NCBI RefSeq assembly: GCF_007109405.1
Contig: NZ_VJOY01000004.1
Span: forward strand, 248,001 to 312,000
Direction of reading: 5' to 3'
Length of the DNA: 64,000 bases
Source: Pseudomonas mangiferae
GTDB taxonomy: Bacteria > Pseudomonadota > Gammaproteobacteria > Pseudomonadales > Pseudomonadaceae
Positions within the stretch are counted from its first letter, which is position 1, and every line of letters begins with the position of its first letter. The notes beneath the pieces are model-generated. The model saw nothing but the letters and a program-made list of their open reading frames with translations, ran no database searches and was not told the origin of the DNA. Both the position numbers and the translations under genes were made by a program. Shown here piece after piece: positions 48,731 through 63,933 of the stretch.

Positions 48731-49735
48731 TCAGGGCGCGGCGTTCCACCAGGCCAGGCTGGTGTCCAGCATGCGCCAGGAGAACGCCCACTCGTTGTCG
48801 TACCAGGCCATGACCTTGACCATCCGGCCGCTGACCTTGGTGTGGTTGGCGTCGAAGATGGACGAGCGAGGGTCGTGGTTGAAATCGCAGGACACCAGGG
48901 GCGCGTCGTTGTAGCCGAAGGTGGCCGAACCCTCGGTGGCGGCGCGGAACAGCTGGTTGACCTCTTCGACGCTGGTATCGCGCTGCACCAGCACCGTCAG
49001 GTCCACCAAGGACACGTTGATCAGCGGCACCCGCACCGCCAGGCCGGTGAGTTTACCCGCCAGGTCCGGCAGCACCAGACCCACCGCTTCGGCCGCGCCG
49101 GTCTTGGTGGGGATCATCGACTGGGTCGCCGAGCGTGCCCGGTAGATGTCCTTGTGGTAGACGTCCGACAGGTTCTGGTCGTTGGTGTAGGCGTGGATGG
49201 TGGTCATCAGCCCGCTCTCGATGCCCAGTTCCCGCTGCAGCACCTGGACCACCGGTGCCAGGCAGTTGGTGGTGCAGGAGGCGTTGGAGACGACCTGCTG
49301 GGACTGGCGCAGCACGTCGTCGTTGACCCCGTAGACCACCGTGGCATCGGCGCCCTTGCCGGGGGCCGAGATCAGCACCTTCTTCGCACCCGCCTGCAGG
49401 TGGGCGGCCGCCTTGTCGCGCTGGGTGAAACGTCCGGTGCACTCCAGGACGATATCGACGTCTAGACTTTTCCAGGGCAGTTGCGCGGGGTCCTGCTCGG
49501 CGGTGATGGCGATGCGCGTGCCATCGACCCACAGCGCCTCCTCGTCATGGCGCACCTCGGCGGGGAAGATGCCGTGGACGCTGTCGTATTTCAGGAGGTG
49601 GGCATTGATCCGCGCGTCGCCGAGGTCGTTGATGGCGACGATCTCCAGCTGGTCGCGCTGGGGATGCTCGTGCAGGGCGCGCAGGACGTTGCGACCGACC
49701 CGGCCGAAGCCGTTGATGGCGAGACGAATGGCCAT
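48731..49735 (-). CDS. gap: Glyceraldehyde-3-phosphate dehydrogenase
   Basis: The 334-residue enzyme has the NAD-binding [14 protein letters not shown] opening and the catalytic cysteine in [12 protein letters not shown]. The phosphate-binding HAYTNDQ and [19 protein letters not shown] blocks follow. Alongside edd and in divergent orientation, it matches the HexR-controlled gap of pseudomonads, which feeds the Entner-Doudoroff triose end. The ATG at 49735 begins [11 protein letters not shown] HexR-type site lies in the divergent promoter region. Confidence 0.96.
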   Translation of the reverse strand: MAIRLAINGFGRVGRNVLRALHEHPQRDQLEIVAINDLGDARINAHLLKYDSVHGIFPAEVRHDEEALWVDGTRIAITAEQDPAQLPWKSLDVDIVLECTGRFTQRDKAAAHLQAGAKKVLISAPGKGADATVVYGVNDDVLRQSQQVVSNASCTTNCLAPVVQVLQRELGIESGLMTTIHAYTNDQNLSDVYHKDIYRARSATQSMIPTKTGAAEAVGLVLPDLAGKLTGLAVRVPLINVSLVDLTVLVQRDTSVEEVNQLFRAATEGSATFGYNDAPLVSCDFNHDPRSSIFDANHTKVSGRMVKVMAWYDNEWAFSWRMLDTSLAWWNAAP

Positions 49736-49812
49736 GAAGACGTTCCTTTGTTGGTTACCATAACTATTTGTCGGTAAGCATGGGCTATCTACCGAGGTTT
49801 TGTCTGAATTTT

Positions 49813-49829
49813 TTGTTATAAAAACTACA
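49813..49829. promoter_or_regulatory. HexR-type operator between gap and edd
   Basis: TTGTTATAAAAACTACA lies 25 bases before the edd start and 78 bases before the divergent gap start. It resembles the HexR consensus as I recall it (TTGT, 7-8 bases, ACAA). A near-copy sits upstream of zwf at 54773-54788. Confidence 0.65.
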
Positions 49830-49853
49830 TCCACTCCGTCCGTGAGAATAGCC

Positions 49854-51680
49854 ATGAATCCGCGAGTCCTCGAAGTCACCCGTCGCATCCAGCTCCGCAG
49901 CGAGGCGACCCGGCAGCGCTACCTGGAGCTAGTGCAGGCTGCCGGCAGCCGGGGCCCGCACCGTGGCACGCTGCCCTGTGGCAACTTCGCCCACGGTGTC
50001 GCCGGCTGCGGCGAGGGCGACAAGCAGCGCCTGCGGCTGATGAACCAGGCCAATCTGGGCATCGTCTCGGCCTACAACGACATGCTGTCCGCCCACCAGC
50101 CCTACGAGCGCTTCCCCGCGGTGATCAAGGCGGCGGCCCACGAGATGGGCTGCACCGCCCAGTTCGCCGGCGGTGTGCCGGCCATGTGCGACGGTGTGAC
50201 CCAGGGCGAGCCGGGCATGGAGCTGTCCCTGGCGAGCCGCGACGTGATCGCCATGGGCACCGCCATCGCCCTGTCCCACAACATGTTCGACGCCGCGCTG
50301 TGCCTGGGCATCTGCGACAAGATCGTCCCCGGTCTGCTGATCGGCGCGCTGCGCTTCGGCCACCTGCCGATCGTCTTCGTCCCCGGCGGGCCGATGCCCA
50401 CCGGGCTCTCCAACAAGGAAAAGGCCGCCGTGCGCCAGCGCTTCGCCGAGGGAAAAGCCAGCCGCGAGGAACTGCTTGAGTCGGAGATGAAGTCCTACCA
50501 CAGCCCCGGCACCTGCACCTTCTACGGCACGGCGAACACCAACCAGATGCTGATGGAAGTGATGGGCCTGCACCTGCCGGGGGCCTCCTTCGTCAACCCG
50601 GACCTGCCCCTGCGGGACGAACTGACCCGCGAGGCGACCCGCCAGCTGTGCCGCTCGACGCCGGAGAACGGCGAGTACCGGCCCCTGGCGGAGATCGTCG
50701 ACGAGCGGGCCCTGGTCAACGCCGTGGTGATGCTGCTGGCCACCGGCGGCTCCACCAATCACACCCTGCACTGGGTAGCGGTGGCCCAGTCCGCCGGCAT
50801 CCAGCTCACCTGGCAGGACATGGCCGACCTGTCGGCGGTGGTGCCGACCCTGGCGCGCATCTACCCCAACGGCCAGGCCGACATCAACCAGTTCCAGGCC
50901 GCCGGCGGCACCGCCTACCTGATCCGCCAGTTGCTGGAGGGCGAACTGCTCCACGAGGACGTCAACACCGTGGTGGGGCGCGGCCTGCACCGCTACACCC
51001 AGGAGCCCGTGCTGCAGGACGGCCAACTGGCCTGGCGCGACGGCCCGGTGGGCAGCCTCGACGAGGCCATCCTGCGACCGGTGTCCAACCCGTTCTCTCA
51101 CGAGGGTGGCCTGCGGGTGATGGAAGGCAACCTTGGCCGGGGCGTGATGAAGGTGTCGGCGGTGGCGCCGGAGCACCAGGTGGTGGAGGCGCCGGCCCGG
51201 GTCTTCCACGACCAGACGCAGCTGGCGGAGGCATTCAAGGCCGGCGAGCTGGAGCGGGACTTCGTCGCCGTGGTGCGCTTCCAGGGGCCCGCCGCCAACG
51301 GCATGCCGGAACTGCACAAGCTGACGCCCTTCCTCGGCGTGCTGCAGGACCGTGGCTTCAAGGTGGCACTGGTCACCGACGGGCGCATGTCCGGCGCGTC
51401 CGGTAAGGTGCCCTCGGCCATCCACCTCAGCCCCGAGGCCCTCAAGGGCGGCCCGCTGGCGCGGATTCGCGACGGCGACCGGGTGCGGGTCGACGGGGTG
51501 AAGGGCGAGCTGAAGGTGCTGGTGGACCCGGCGGAATGGGAGGCCCGTATCCCGGCCGCGCCGCCGACCGACCCGGGCATCGGCTTCGGCCGCGAGCTGT
51601 TCGCCTTCATGCGCGGTGCCATGAGCAGCGCGGAAGAGGGCGCCTGCAGCTTCAGCGCCACATTGAACGCCTTGCGCTGA
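49854..51680 (+). CDS. edd: 6-phosphogluconate dehydratase Edd
   Basis: The 608-residue IlvD/Edd family enzyme dehydrates 6-phosphogluconate to KDPG, the first committed Entner-Doudoroff step. Iron-sulfur ligands appear in the CDGV segment ([17 protein letters not shown]) and in [11 protein letters not shown]. The C-terminal [19 protein letters not shown]-like block ([15 protein letters not shown]) is characteristic. The start ATG 49854 has the HexR-type site directly upstream. Glk follows after 76 bases. Confidence 0.97.
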   Translation: MNPRVLEVTRRIQLRSEATRQRYLELVQAAGSRGPHRGTLPCGNFAHGVAGCGEGDKQRLRLMNQANLGIVSAYNDMLSAHQPYERFPAVIKAAAHEMGCTAQFAGGVPAMCDGVTQGEPGMELSLASRDVIAMGTAIALSHNMFDAALCLGICDKIVPGLLIGALRFGHLPIVFVPGGPMPTGLSNKEKAAVRQRFAEGKASREELLESEMKSYHSPGTCTFYGTANTNQMLMEVMGLHLPGASFVNPDLPLRDELTREATRQLCRSTPENGEYRPLAEIVDERALVNAVVMLLATGGSTNHTLHWVAVAQSAGIQLTWQDMADLSAVVPTLARIYPNGQADINQFQAAGGTAYLIRQLLEGELLHEDVNTVVGRGLHRYTQEPVLQDGQLAWRDGPVGSLDEAILRPVSNPFSHEGGLRVMEGNLGRGVMKVSAVAPEHQVVEAPARVFHDQTQLAEAFKAGELERDFVAVVRFQGPAANGMPELHKLTPFLGVLQDRGFKVALVTDGRMSGASGKVPSAIHLSPEALKGGPLARIRDGDRVRVDGVKGELKVLVDPAEWEARIPAAPPTDPGIGFGRELFAFMRGAMSSAEEGACSFSATLNALR

Positions 51681-51756
51681 TCCGCGCTCAACATGCCAGG
51701 ACCGGCGCGACGCCCCGTCGCGGCCGGGCGGCCTCCCCGAACCCGCGATCCGATCC

Positions 51757-52755
51757 ATGAACGAAGACCCCGTTGCAGCCCCGCCCACCGGGGTGACCCT
51801 GGTAGGCGACATCGGCGGTACCAATGCCCGCTTCGCCCTGTGGCGCGACGAGCGCCCCCAGGCCGTGCAGGTGCTGGCCTGCGCCGACTACGCCCGCCCC
51901 GAGCAGGCGGTGCTGGACTACCTGCAGCGCACCGGCGTGCCGGTCTCCGCGGTAAGCGCGGTATGCCTGGCCTGCGCCGGCCCGGTGGGCGCCGCGGACT
52001 TCCGCTTCACCAACAACCACTGGACCATCAACCGCCAGGCCTTCTGCGCCGAGCTGGGCCTGCGTCACCTGCTGCTGGTCAACGACTTCACCACCATGGC
52101 CTGGGCCGCCTCGCGCCTGGGGCCCGAACACTTGGTTCAGGTGCGCCCCGGGATCGCCCAGCCGGATCGCGCTCGGCTGATCATCGGGCCGGGCACCGGC
52201 CTAGGGGTCGGGGCCCTGCTGCCCCTGGAGGCGGGCCGCTGGGCGGTGCTGCCCTGCGAGGGCGGCCACGTGGACCTGCCGGTGACCAGTGAACGGGACT
52301 TTCTGCTCTGGCAGGCACTGCGCGAGCGGCACGGCCACGTCTCCGCCGAGCGGGTGCTGTGCGGCAGCGGCCTGCAGACCCTCTACGAGCTGAGCTGCGC
52401 GCTGGACGGTACGCCGCCCCGCGCCACCCGCGCGGAGGACGTAGGGGCCCTGGCGCTGGCCGGCGATGCCCAGGCAGACGCCGTGCTGGAGCACTTCTTC
52501 CACTGGCTGGCGCGGGTGGCCGGCAACGCGGTGCTGACCCTCGGCGCCCTGGGCGGGGTGTACGTCACCGGCGGGATCGTGCCGCGCTTCCTGGAGCGCT
52601 TCCAGCGCAGCGGTTTTGCCGAGGCCTTCGCCGCCCGCGGCAAGACCAGCGGCGCCTACCTGGCCGAGGTGCCGGTGTGGGTAATGACGGCCGAGCATCC
52701 GGGGTTGTACGGCGCTGGCATCGCCCTGGAGCAGGCGCTGGCGCGGCACGCCTGA
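51757..52755 (+). CDS. glk: Glucokinase Glk
   Basis: The 332-residue ATP-dependent glucokinase has the ROK-unrelated group A signature [11 protein letters not shown] at residues 18-28, the catalytic aspartate in [16 protein letters not shown] for metal and substrate binding, and [11 protein letters not shown] at the ATP site. It belongs to the edd operon. Its product glucose-6-phosphate enters the pathway through zwf. The usual gltRS and ABC transporter genes that follow in other pseudomonads are missing. Confidence 0.95.
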   Translation: MNEDPVAAPPTGVTLVGDIGGTNARFALWRDERPQAVQVLACADYARPEQAVLDYLQRTGVPVSAVSAVCLACAGPVGAADFRFTNNHWTINRQAFCAELGLRHLLLVNDFTTMAWAASRLGPEHLVQVRPGIAQPDRARLIIGPGTGLGVGALLPLEAGRWAVLPCEGGHVDLPVTSERDFLLWQALRERHGHVSAERVLCGSGLQTLYELSCALDGTPPRATRAEDVGALALAGDAQADAVLEHFFHWLARVAGNAVLTLGALGGVYVTGGIVPRFLERFQRSGFAEAFAARGKTSGAYLAEVPVWVMTAEHPGLYGAGIALEQALARHA

Positions 52756-52854
52756 GCGGCATCTTGGCGTAGCGGTGGCCGCCAGTGCCGTTTCGGTGGA
52801 CAATCCGGCCTTTCCACCGGTGTGCGCCCTGCACCCGCCGACCCGCAGGCTTCC

Positions 52855-53739
52855 ATGATCGACGACCCGTCCGCCCGGACGCGCAGACGCGCCGGCCTCG
52901 CCCCGTCCAGCGTGCATGACCATCCGTTGCAGCGCTTCTTCCACGCCATGGGCGGCAAGCGCCCGTTCGACTGGGTGCGCTTCCAGCGCCGCGACCTGCT
53001 GTTGATCGACCATCCCCTGTGCCAGGCGGTGTTCAGCCGCCAGGGCGCGCAGCTCCTGCACTTCCAGCCCCAGGGCGAGCGTCCGCTGCTCTGGTGCGCC
53101 GGGCAATGGCCCAGTTCGGTGGCGATCCGCGGCGGCGTGGTGGTCTGCTGGCCCTGGTTCGACAGCCATCCCCTCGATCGCCAGGCACCCCGGCATGGCT
53201 GGGCGCGGCTACTGGAATGGCGCCTGGCGGACCTCCACGCCGACGACTTCAAGGTGGCGCTGACCTGGCAGCTGGACCTGGAGGACTGGCACCTGCGCCT
53301 CGACGTGCGCCTGGGCCGCGGCTTCGAGCTGGACCTGTGCAGCTACCACGAGGAAGACGGCGACTGCCTGTTCAGTTGCGCCTTGCAGCCCTACTGGCGG
53401 GTCGGCGCCCTGAGCCGCACGTCGCTACAAGGCGTGGACCTGAGCGCCGGGCATCCCCTGGCCAGCCCTTGGCGGCCCAGCGGGGCGGCCAAGCAGGTGA
53501 TCCACCAGCCCGGTTCGCTGATCCTGGAAGACGGCGGCTGGCAGCGGCGCCTGCGCATCGACAAGACCGGCGGGGCCAGCACCCTGGTCTGGCACCCGGG
53601 CAGCCGGGCCCTGGATCAGCTGGAGAGCGGCGACGCCGAGCGCTTCCTTTGCGTGGGCGCCGCGGCCTACCGGCCCGGCGGCCTGAGCGTCGCGCCCGGC
53701 GAACGGGTGCGTCTGGGGCTGCGGGCGGCGTTGAGTTAG
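52855..53739 (+). CDS. D-hexose-6-phosphate mutarotase
   Basis: The 294-residue aldose 1-epimerase-like enzyme interconverts anomers of glucose-6-phosphate. Conserved GGVVVCWPWF, PRHGWARLLEW and the catalytic histidine/aspartate region around HPGSRALDQLESG are visible, as in the YeaD family. The start is uncertain: ATG at 52855, ATG at about 52948, or the frame from 52822. The first ~25 residues look less conserved. It lies in the glk-hexR interval and probably belongs to the edd-glk operon. Confidence 0.9.
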   Translation: MIDDPSARTRRRAGLAPSSVHDHPLQRFFHAMGGKRPFDWVRFQRRDLLLIDHPLCQAVFSRQGAQLLHFQPQGERPLLWCAGQWPSSVAIRGGVVVCWPWFDSHPLDRQAPRHGWARLLEWRLADLHADDFKVALTWQLDLEDWHLRLDVRLGRGFELDLCSYHEEDGDCLFSCALQPYWRVGALSRTSLQGVDLSAGHPLASPWRPSGAAKQVIHQPGSLILEDGGWQRRLRIDKTGGASTLVWHPGSRALDQLESGDAERFLCVGAAAYRPGGLSVAPGERVRLGLRAALS

Positions 53740-53809
53740 TCGGGATCGTCGACGGGGTGGGGCGGGCGGCCTTCGCTGGGACCAGACGCATTGCGCCCGC
53801 TACATGGCC

Positions 53810-54667
53810 TCAGGCCGGCTCGTCTGGTGGGTAGCGGGTCGGCAGCAGGCTTTCTTTGATCTTGCGCAGGTGGGGCTGGTGGTCCACGCCACGGCGCAGG
53901 GTCACGCCGGCGGCCAGCACGTCCAGCAGGGCGAGCTGGACGATCCGAGAACTCATGGGCATGTAGAGGTCGGTGTCTTCCCTCAGGGGCAGATCCAGGC
54001 ACAGGGTGCTGGCCTTGGCCAGGGGGGAATTGGCGACGCTCATGGCCAGCACCGAGGCGCCGTTCTCCCGGGCCAGGCGCGCCACGTCCACCAGGTCGCG
54101 GGTGCGGCCGGTGTAGGAAATCATCACAAACAGGTCGCCGGTATGGGCGGCGGCCGCCAGCATGCGTTGCATCAGCACGTCGCTCTGGGCGCTGGCGGCC
54201 AGGTTGAAGCGGAAGAACTTGTGCTGGGCGTCCAGGGCCACCGCGGCGGAGGCGCCGAGGCCGCAGAAGTGCACCTGGCGCGCCTGGCTCAGCAGGTCCA
54301 CCGCCCGCTCGATGCGTTGGGGTGCGATCACCTGGCGTGCGCTGTCCAGGGCGGCGATGGTGCTGCTGAAGATCTTCCGTGTGTAGGCCTCGGCGCTGTC
54401 GTCGGGCTCCACCGCCTGGCTGACGTAGGCCGCGCCGCTGGCCAGGCTCTGGGCCAGCTGGATCTTCAGTTCCGGGTAACCGCTGACGCCGAAGGCCCGG
54501 CAGAAGCGGTTCACCGTCGGCTCGCTGACCTGGGCCGCCTGGGCCAGGGCAGCGATGCTCAGGCGGGTGGCCTGCTGCGGCCGGGCGAGGATCACTTCGG
54601 CCACCTTGCGCTCGGCTTTGTTCATCTGTTCCAGGCGCGCCTGGATCTGTTCCAGCAGGTTATTCAT
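53810..54667 (-). CDS. hexR: RpiR-type transcriptional repressor HexR
   Basis: The 285-residue regulator has an N-terminal helix-turn-helix (about 14-75; [26 protein letters not shown]) and a C-terminal SIS sugar-phosphate domain (about 125-260; [37 protein letters not shown]). HexR represses zwf, edd and gap, and its DNA binding is relieved by KDPG, the substrate of Eda. It is divergent from zwf with 181 bases between their starts. Confidence 0.96.
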   Translation of the reverse strand: MNNLLEQIQARLEQMNKAERKVAEVILARPQQATRLSIAALAQAAQVSEPTVNRFCRAFGVSGYPELKIQLAQSLASGAAYVSQAVEPDDSAEAYTRKIFSSTIAALDSARQVIAPQRIERAVDLLSQARQVHFCGLGASAAVALDAQHKFFRFNLAASAQSDVLMQRMLAAAAHTGDLFVMISYTGRTRDLVDVARLARENGASVLAMSVANSPLAKASTLCLDLPLREDTDLYMPMSSRIVQLALLDVLAAGVTLRRGVDHQPHLRKIKESLLPTRYPPDEPA

Positions 54668-54772
54668 CGTTTCCTCGGCAGGTACGGCTCGGCCCGCCCT
54701 GGACAGAAACGGCGGCGGGCTATCCTAACGTCATGGCCCGGACGGACCAACCTCGTGATTCAGGCAGTAATG

Positions 54773-54788
54773 TTGTTTTTTTACTACA
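54773..54788. promoter_or_regulatory. HexR-type operator between hexR and zwf
   Basis: TTGTTTTTTTACTACA, similar to the site before edd (TTGTTATAAAAACTACA), lies 60 bases before the zwf start and 105 bases before hexR. The right half is identical apart from one base. HexR control of zwf and its own gene is established in pseudomonads, but this site is inferred from sequence. Confidence 0.65.
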
Positions 54789-54848
54789 TTTTTGCCTTAA
54801 TCGATGGCGAGAAGAGCCGATGACTCTCCCTCTATTGTTGGTAACTAT

Positions 54849-56307
<1,459 letters not shown>

Positions 56308-56321
<14 letters not shown>

Positions 56322-57045
56322 GCCGGCATTGCCCACCGGGGTGGCCTGGCAGGACTATCCGGGACCTGACCAACAGGCTGCGCAGCTGGCCGAGCGGGTC
56401 GCGCGGGAACTGGACGAGGCGCTCGCCCGCCAGGGCCAGGCGTGCCTGCTGGTCTCCGGCGGGCGCAGCCCGGTGGCGTTCTTCGAGGCGCTGGCGGGGC
56501 AGCCGCTCGACTGGTCGAGGGTGCGCATCGGCCTGGTGGACGAGCGCTGGGTGCCCGAGGACCAGGCGGAAAGCAACGCCGGCCTGGTGCGCCGGCACCT
56601 GCTGCAGGGAGTGGCCTCCCGGGCCACCTTCCACGGGCTGTACCGCGCGGCGGGCAGCCTGGAGGCGGCGGCCGGCGTGGTCGAGGCCGACTTGGCAGGC
56701 TTGCCCGCTCCGGACGTGGTGGTGCTGGGCATGGGCACCGACGGCCACACCGCCTCACTGTTCCCTGGCACCCCCGGCCTGGCCGAGGCCCTGGCCGAAG
56801 AGGGCTCCCGGCGTTGCGTGGCCATGTGGGCGCCCCAGGTACCCCATGCCCGCCTGAGCCTGACCCGTGCGTTTCTCGCCCGCGCGCCGCGCATGCACCT
56901 GGCCCTGGAGGGCCAGGCCAAGCGCGACGTACTGGCCGCCGCCCTGGCCGGTGGCGACCCGTTGCGCTGGCCGATCCTGGCGTTCCTGCGGCCGCCGCTC
57001 ACGATCCACTGGTGCCCGTCGGCACAGGAGGTAGCGCCATCATGA
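56308..57045 (+). CDS. pgl: 6-phosphogluconolactonase Pgl
   Basis: The 245-residue DevB-type lactonase hydrolyses 6-phosphogluconolactone. [31 protein letters not shown] and [14 protein letters not shown] are the family motifs. Start ATG 56308 overlaps the end of zwf, and its stop overlaps the eda start (ATGA). So zwf-pgl-eda is one translationally coupled unit. Confidence 0.96.
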
Positions 57046-57701
57046 CCCCCGAGCAGACCGTTGCGCGGATCGACGAACTCGGCACCCGCGCGCGCATCCT
57101 CCCGGTGATCACCATTCCCCGGGATGCCGACGTGCTGCCCCTGGCCGACGCCCTGGCGGCCGGTGGCCTACGGACCCTGGAAGTCACCCTGCGCGGGCCC
57201 CACGGGCTCGGCGCCATCCGCCAGCTGCGGGCACAGCGACCGGGCCTGTGCGTCGGCGTCGGCACGGTGCTGGACCCGCAGACCTGGGCCCAGGCGGTGG
57301 ATGCGGGTGCGCAGTTCATCGTGACCCCCGGGTGCACCGAGGAACTGCTGCGCCTCGGCCTGGACAGCCCGGTGCCGCTGCTGCCGGGGGTGGCCAACGC
57401 GTCCGACATCATGCTCGCCTACCGCTTCGGCTATCGCCGCTTCAAGCTGTTTCCAGCCAGCGTCTGCGGGGGCGCCGAGGCCTTGAGGGCCTTTTCCGGC
57501 CCCTTCGCCGACGCGCGGTTCTGCCCCACAGGCGGGGTAGGGCCGGGCAACCTCAAGGACTACCTGGCCCTGGACAACGTGATGTGCGTCGGAGGCAGCT
57601 GGATGCTGCCGGCGGATGCCCTGGCCCATGGCGACTGGGCCCGGGTCGAACGCCTGAGCGCCGAGGCGCTGCGCCTGGTGGACGAGGCCCGATCGGGCTG
57701 A
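57042..57701 (+). CDS. eda: KDPG/KHG aldolase Eda
   Basis: The 219-residue class I aldolase splits 2-keto-3-deoxy-6-phosphogluconate into pyruvate and glyceraldehyde-3-P. Its Schiff-base lysine is in YRRFKLFPASVCGG. GLRTLEVTLRG supplies the glutamate, FIVTPGCTEELL is the phosphate-binding segment, and CPTGGVGPGN closes the barrel. It converges on modC 49 bases away. Because KDPG inactivates HexR, Eda activity sets the induction signal. Confidence 0.97.
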   Translation: MTPEQTVARIDELGTRARILPVITIPRDADVLPLADALAAGGLRTLEVTLRGPHGLGAIRQLRAQRPGLCVGVGTVLDPQTWAQAVDAGAQFIVTPGCTEELLRLGLDSPVPLLPGVANASDIMLAYRFGYRRFKLFPASVCGGAEALRAFSGPFADARFCPTGGVGPGNLKDYLALDNVMCVGGSWMLPADALAHGDWARVERLSAEALRLVDEARSG

Positions 57702-57750
57702 ATGCGTCCGGGCCGGCAGTGTGTCGAGCGGGCGGGGCCGGCTATCGCGG

Positions 57751-58836
57751 TCAAGCCAGTACCGCCACCGCTTTCACCTGGGCCCACAGGGCTTTCCCCG
57801 GGTGCACCTCCAGCCGGTCCCGGGAGTAGCGGGTGATCCGGGCCAGCAGGGGCGTCCCGGCGGCATCCAGGCGGACCAGCACATGGGCAGGCTGCTCCGC
57901 CGGCGCTTCGTCCACCACCCGCACCGGCAGGCGGTTGAGGATGCTGGTATCCCGCGGCTCCTCCAGGCTCAGGCTGACGTCCCGGGCCAGCACCCGGCAA
58001 CGCAGCGGGCGCCCCGGCGCCATCGCGTCATGGGCCACCTTCAGGTGCAGCGCGCCCGGCAGCTCCAGCCGCAGCAGCCCGTAGTCGGCGTCATGGGCAC
58101 CGGCGCGGCCTTCCACCACCACCCCGGCATCCGCGTCCAGCGCCAGGGACAGGTCCAGGCGGGCCAGGGTGTCCTGCAGGGGGCCGCTGGCGATCACCCG
58201 TCCCGCTTCCAGCACCACCAGGTGGTCCGCCAGCCGTGCCACTTCGTCCGGCGCGTGGCTGACGTAGAGAACCGGGATGTCCAGCTCGTCGTGCAGGCGC
58301 TCCAGGTACGGCAGGATGTCCTGCTTGCGCCGGTGGTCCAGGGCCGCCAGGGGTTCGTCCATCAACAGCACCCGGGGCGCGCTGAGCAGGGCGCGGGCGA
58401 TGCCCACCCGCTGGCGCTCGCCGCCGGACAGGTGCGCCGGCCGCCGCTCCAGCAGGGCGCCGAGCCCCAGCAGTTCGACCGCCTGCTCCAGGCCGACCCG
58501 GCGCTGGGCCGCGGCGACGCGCTTGAAGCCGTACAGCAGGTTGCCGCGCACGTCGAGGTGCTCGAACAGCCGGGCGTCCTGGAACACGTAGCCCAGGGGC
58601 CGGCGGTGAGCCGGTACGAAAAGGCCACGGCCATCGTCCTGCCAGGTCTCCCCACCCACCTGGAGGACGCCGCGGCAGCCGCGCTCCAGGCCGGCGACGC
58701 AGCGCAGCCAGGTGGTCTTGCCGGAGCCCGAGGCGCCGAACAGCGCGGTGACGCCGCGGCCCGGCAGGCGCAGCTCGGTGTCCAGGGAGAAACCGGGGTA
58801 GGCGACCCGCAGCCGGGCCTCGATGACGTCGCTCAT
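57751..58836 (-). CDS. modC: Molybdate ABC transporter ATP-binding protein ModC
   Basis: The 361-residue ATPase has Walker A GASGSGKT (about residues 34-41), signature [10 protein letters not shown], Walker [13 protein letters not shown] and a C-terminal Mop/TOBE molybdate-binding domain (about 290-355). It powers ModB. The start ATG 58836 begins [15 protein letters not shown]. It is two bases from the end of modB. The C-terminal regulatory domain allows inhibition by bound molybdate. Confidence 0.95.
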   Translation of the reverse strand: MSDVIEARLRVAYPGFSLDTELRLPGRGVTALFGASGSGKTTWLRCVAGLERGCRGVLQVGGETWQDDGRGLFVPAHRRPLGYVFQDARLFEHLDVRGNLLYGFKRVAAAQRRVGLEQAVELLGLGALLERRPAHLSGGERQRVGIARALLSAPRVLLMDEPLAALDHRRKQDILPYLERLHDELDIPVLYVSHAPDEVARLADHLVVLEAGRVIASGPLQDTLARLDLSLALDADAGVVVEGRAGAHDADYGLLRLELPGALHLKVAHDAMAPGRPLRCRVLARDVSLSLEEPRDTSILNRLPVRVVDEAPAEQPAHVLVRLDAAGTPLLARITRYSRDRLEVHPGKALWAQVKAVAVLA

Positions 58837-58837
58837 C

Positions 58838-59518
58838 TCAGCTCCAGCGCGGGCGGTGCTGCCGGCGGCCATACAGCGCCAGCAGGATCAGGAAGGAGAA
58901 CAGCAGCATGCCGCCGGCGAGCCAGTGGGCCTGGGCGTACTCCATGGCCTCCACGTGGTCGAACAGCTGCACCGAGACCACCCGGGTCTTGCCGGGGATG
59001 TTGCCGCCGATCATCAGTACCACGCCGAACTCCCCCACGGTGTGGGCGAAGCCGAGGATGGCCGCGGTGACCACGCCGGGTCGCGCCAGGGGCAGCACCA
59101 CGCTGAAGAACCGGTCCCACGGGCTGGCGCGCAGGGTAGCCGCGGCCTCCAGCGGCCCGTCGCCCACCGCCTCGAAGGCATTCTGCAGGGGCTGCACCAC
59201 GAACGGCAGGGAGTACACCAGGGAGCCCACCACCAGGCCGGCGAAGCTGAAGGGCAGGGTGCCCAGGCCGAGGGCCTGGGTCAGCCCGCCGATGGCGCCG
59301 TTGGGCCCCATGCTCAGCAGCAGGTAGAAGCCGATCACCGTCGGGGGCAGCACCAGGGGCAGGGCCACCACCGCGCCGACCACCCCCTTCAGCCGGGAGC
59401 GGGTACGCGCCAGCCACCAGGCCAGCGGCATCCCCAGCAGCAACAGCAGGAGTGTGGTGAGGGTGGCCAGCTCCAGGGTCAGGCGGATGGCCGTGAGGTC
59501 AGCGGCGGACAGCGGCAT
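58838..59518 (-). CDS. modB: Molybdate ABC transporter permease ModB
   Basis: The 226-residue inner-membrane protein has five to six helices with [16 protein letters not shown] and the EAA loop [25 protein letters not shown] that contacts ModC. AQAHWLAG and [10 protein letters not shown] are typical of ModB. The start ATG 59518 is five bases past the modA stop. Confidence 0.95.
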   Translation of the reverse strand: MPLSAADLTAIRLTLELATLTTLLLLLLGMPLAWWLARTRSRLKGVVGAVVALPLVLPPTVIGFYLLLSMGPNGAIGGLTQALGLGTLPFSFAGLVVGSLVYSLPFVVQPLQNAFEAVGDGPLEAAATLRASPWDRFFSVVLPLARPGVVTAAILGFAHTVGEFGVVLMIGGNIPGKTRVVSVQLFDHVEAMEYAQAHWLAGGMLLFSFLILLALYGRRQHRPRWS

Positions 59519-59523
59519 GCCGG

Positions 59524-60354
<831 letters not shown>

Positions 60355-60506
60355 CTACGCCAGGCTGCGCCGATCACCGTCCGGCCGATTGCGCTTGTGT
60401 CGCAACCCCTTGATTTTCATGCGTTAGCCTGTCGTTTTACGGGGTCGTCGCGGGAGTATAGACTTTGCCTTCCTACAGTCCGCCGAGTCGGCCCCGGCCG
60501 CCAAGC

Positions 60507-61211
60507 ATGAAACCGATCCAGCTTCCCCTCGGCGTGCGTCTGCGCGATGACGCCACCTTCGCCAATTACTACCCGGGTGCCAACGCGGCGGCCCTCGGCT
60601 ACGTCGAGCGGCTGTGCGGGGAGGATGCCGGCTGGACGGAGAGCCTGATCTACCTATGGGGCGGCGAGGGCGTCGGGCGCAGCCACCTGCTGCAGGCGGC
60701 CTGCCTGCGGTTCGAGCAGCGCGGCGAGCCGGCGGTCTACCTGCCGCTGCACGACGTGGTGCAGCACGGCCCGGACTTGCTGGACAACCTGGAGCAGTGC
60801 GAGCTGGTATGCCTCGACGACCTGGACGCGGTGGCCGGCCATCGCGAGTGGGAAGAGGCGCTGTTCCATCTGTTCAACCGCCTGCGGGACGCCGGCCGCC
60901 GCCTGCTGCTGGCGGCCGACCGCGCCCCGCGGGAACTGGGCGTCGCCCTGCCGGACCTGCAGTCGCGGCTGACGCTGGCCCTGGTGTTCCAGCTCCAGGC
61001 GCTGTCCGACGAGGACAAGCTGCGGGCCCTGCAACTGCGCGCATCGCGGCGCGGGCTGCACCTGACCGACGAGGTCGGGCGGTTCATCCTCACCCGCGGC
61101 GCCCGCAGCATGAGCGCCCTGTTCGAGCTGCTGGAACGCCTGGACCAGGCGTCGCTGCAGGCGCAGCGGCGCCTCACCATCCCCTTCCTCAAGGAAACCC
61201 TCGGCTGGTAG
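60507..61211 (+). CDS. hda: DnaA regulatory inactivator Hda
   Basis: The 234-residue DnaA-like AAA+ protein lacks the DNA-binding domain. It has an N-terminal clamp-binding peptide (MKPIQLPLGVRLRD, the QLPLG motif), a degenerate Walker A in LWGGEGVGRSHL, Walker B VCLDDLDAV and sensor 2 region FILTRGARSMSALFELL. It promotes ATP hydrolysis by DnaA on the loaded clamp, preventing re-initiation. The ATG at 60507 fits the family length of 234. Confidence 0.96.
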   Translation: MKPIQLPLGVRLRDDATFANYYPGANAAALGYVERLCGEDAGWTESLIYLWGGEGVGRSHLLQAACLRFEQRGEPAVYLPLHDVVQHGPDLLDNLEQCELVCLDDLDAVAGHREWEEALFHLFNRLRDAGRRLLLAADRAPRELGVALPDLQSRLTLALVFQLQALSDEDKLRALQLRASRRGLHLTDEVGRFILTRGARSMSALFELLERLDQASLQAQRRLTIPFLKETLGW

Positions 61212-61229
61212 GGGCGCATCGCGCGCCCC
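61211..61229. terminator. Stem-loop between hda and the DUF2069 gene
   Basis: GGGGCGC (61211-61217) and GCGCCCC (61223-61229) pair perfectly around ATCGC, between convergent genes. It overlaps the last base of the hda stop codon. There is no U-tract. Confidence 0.5.
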
Positions 61230-61233
61230 TGGT

Positions 61234-63933
<2,700 letters not shown>

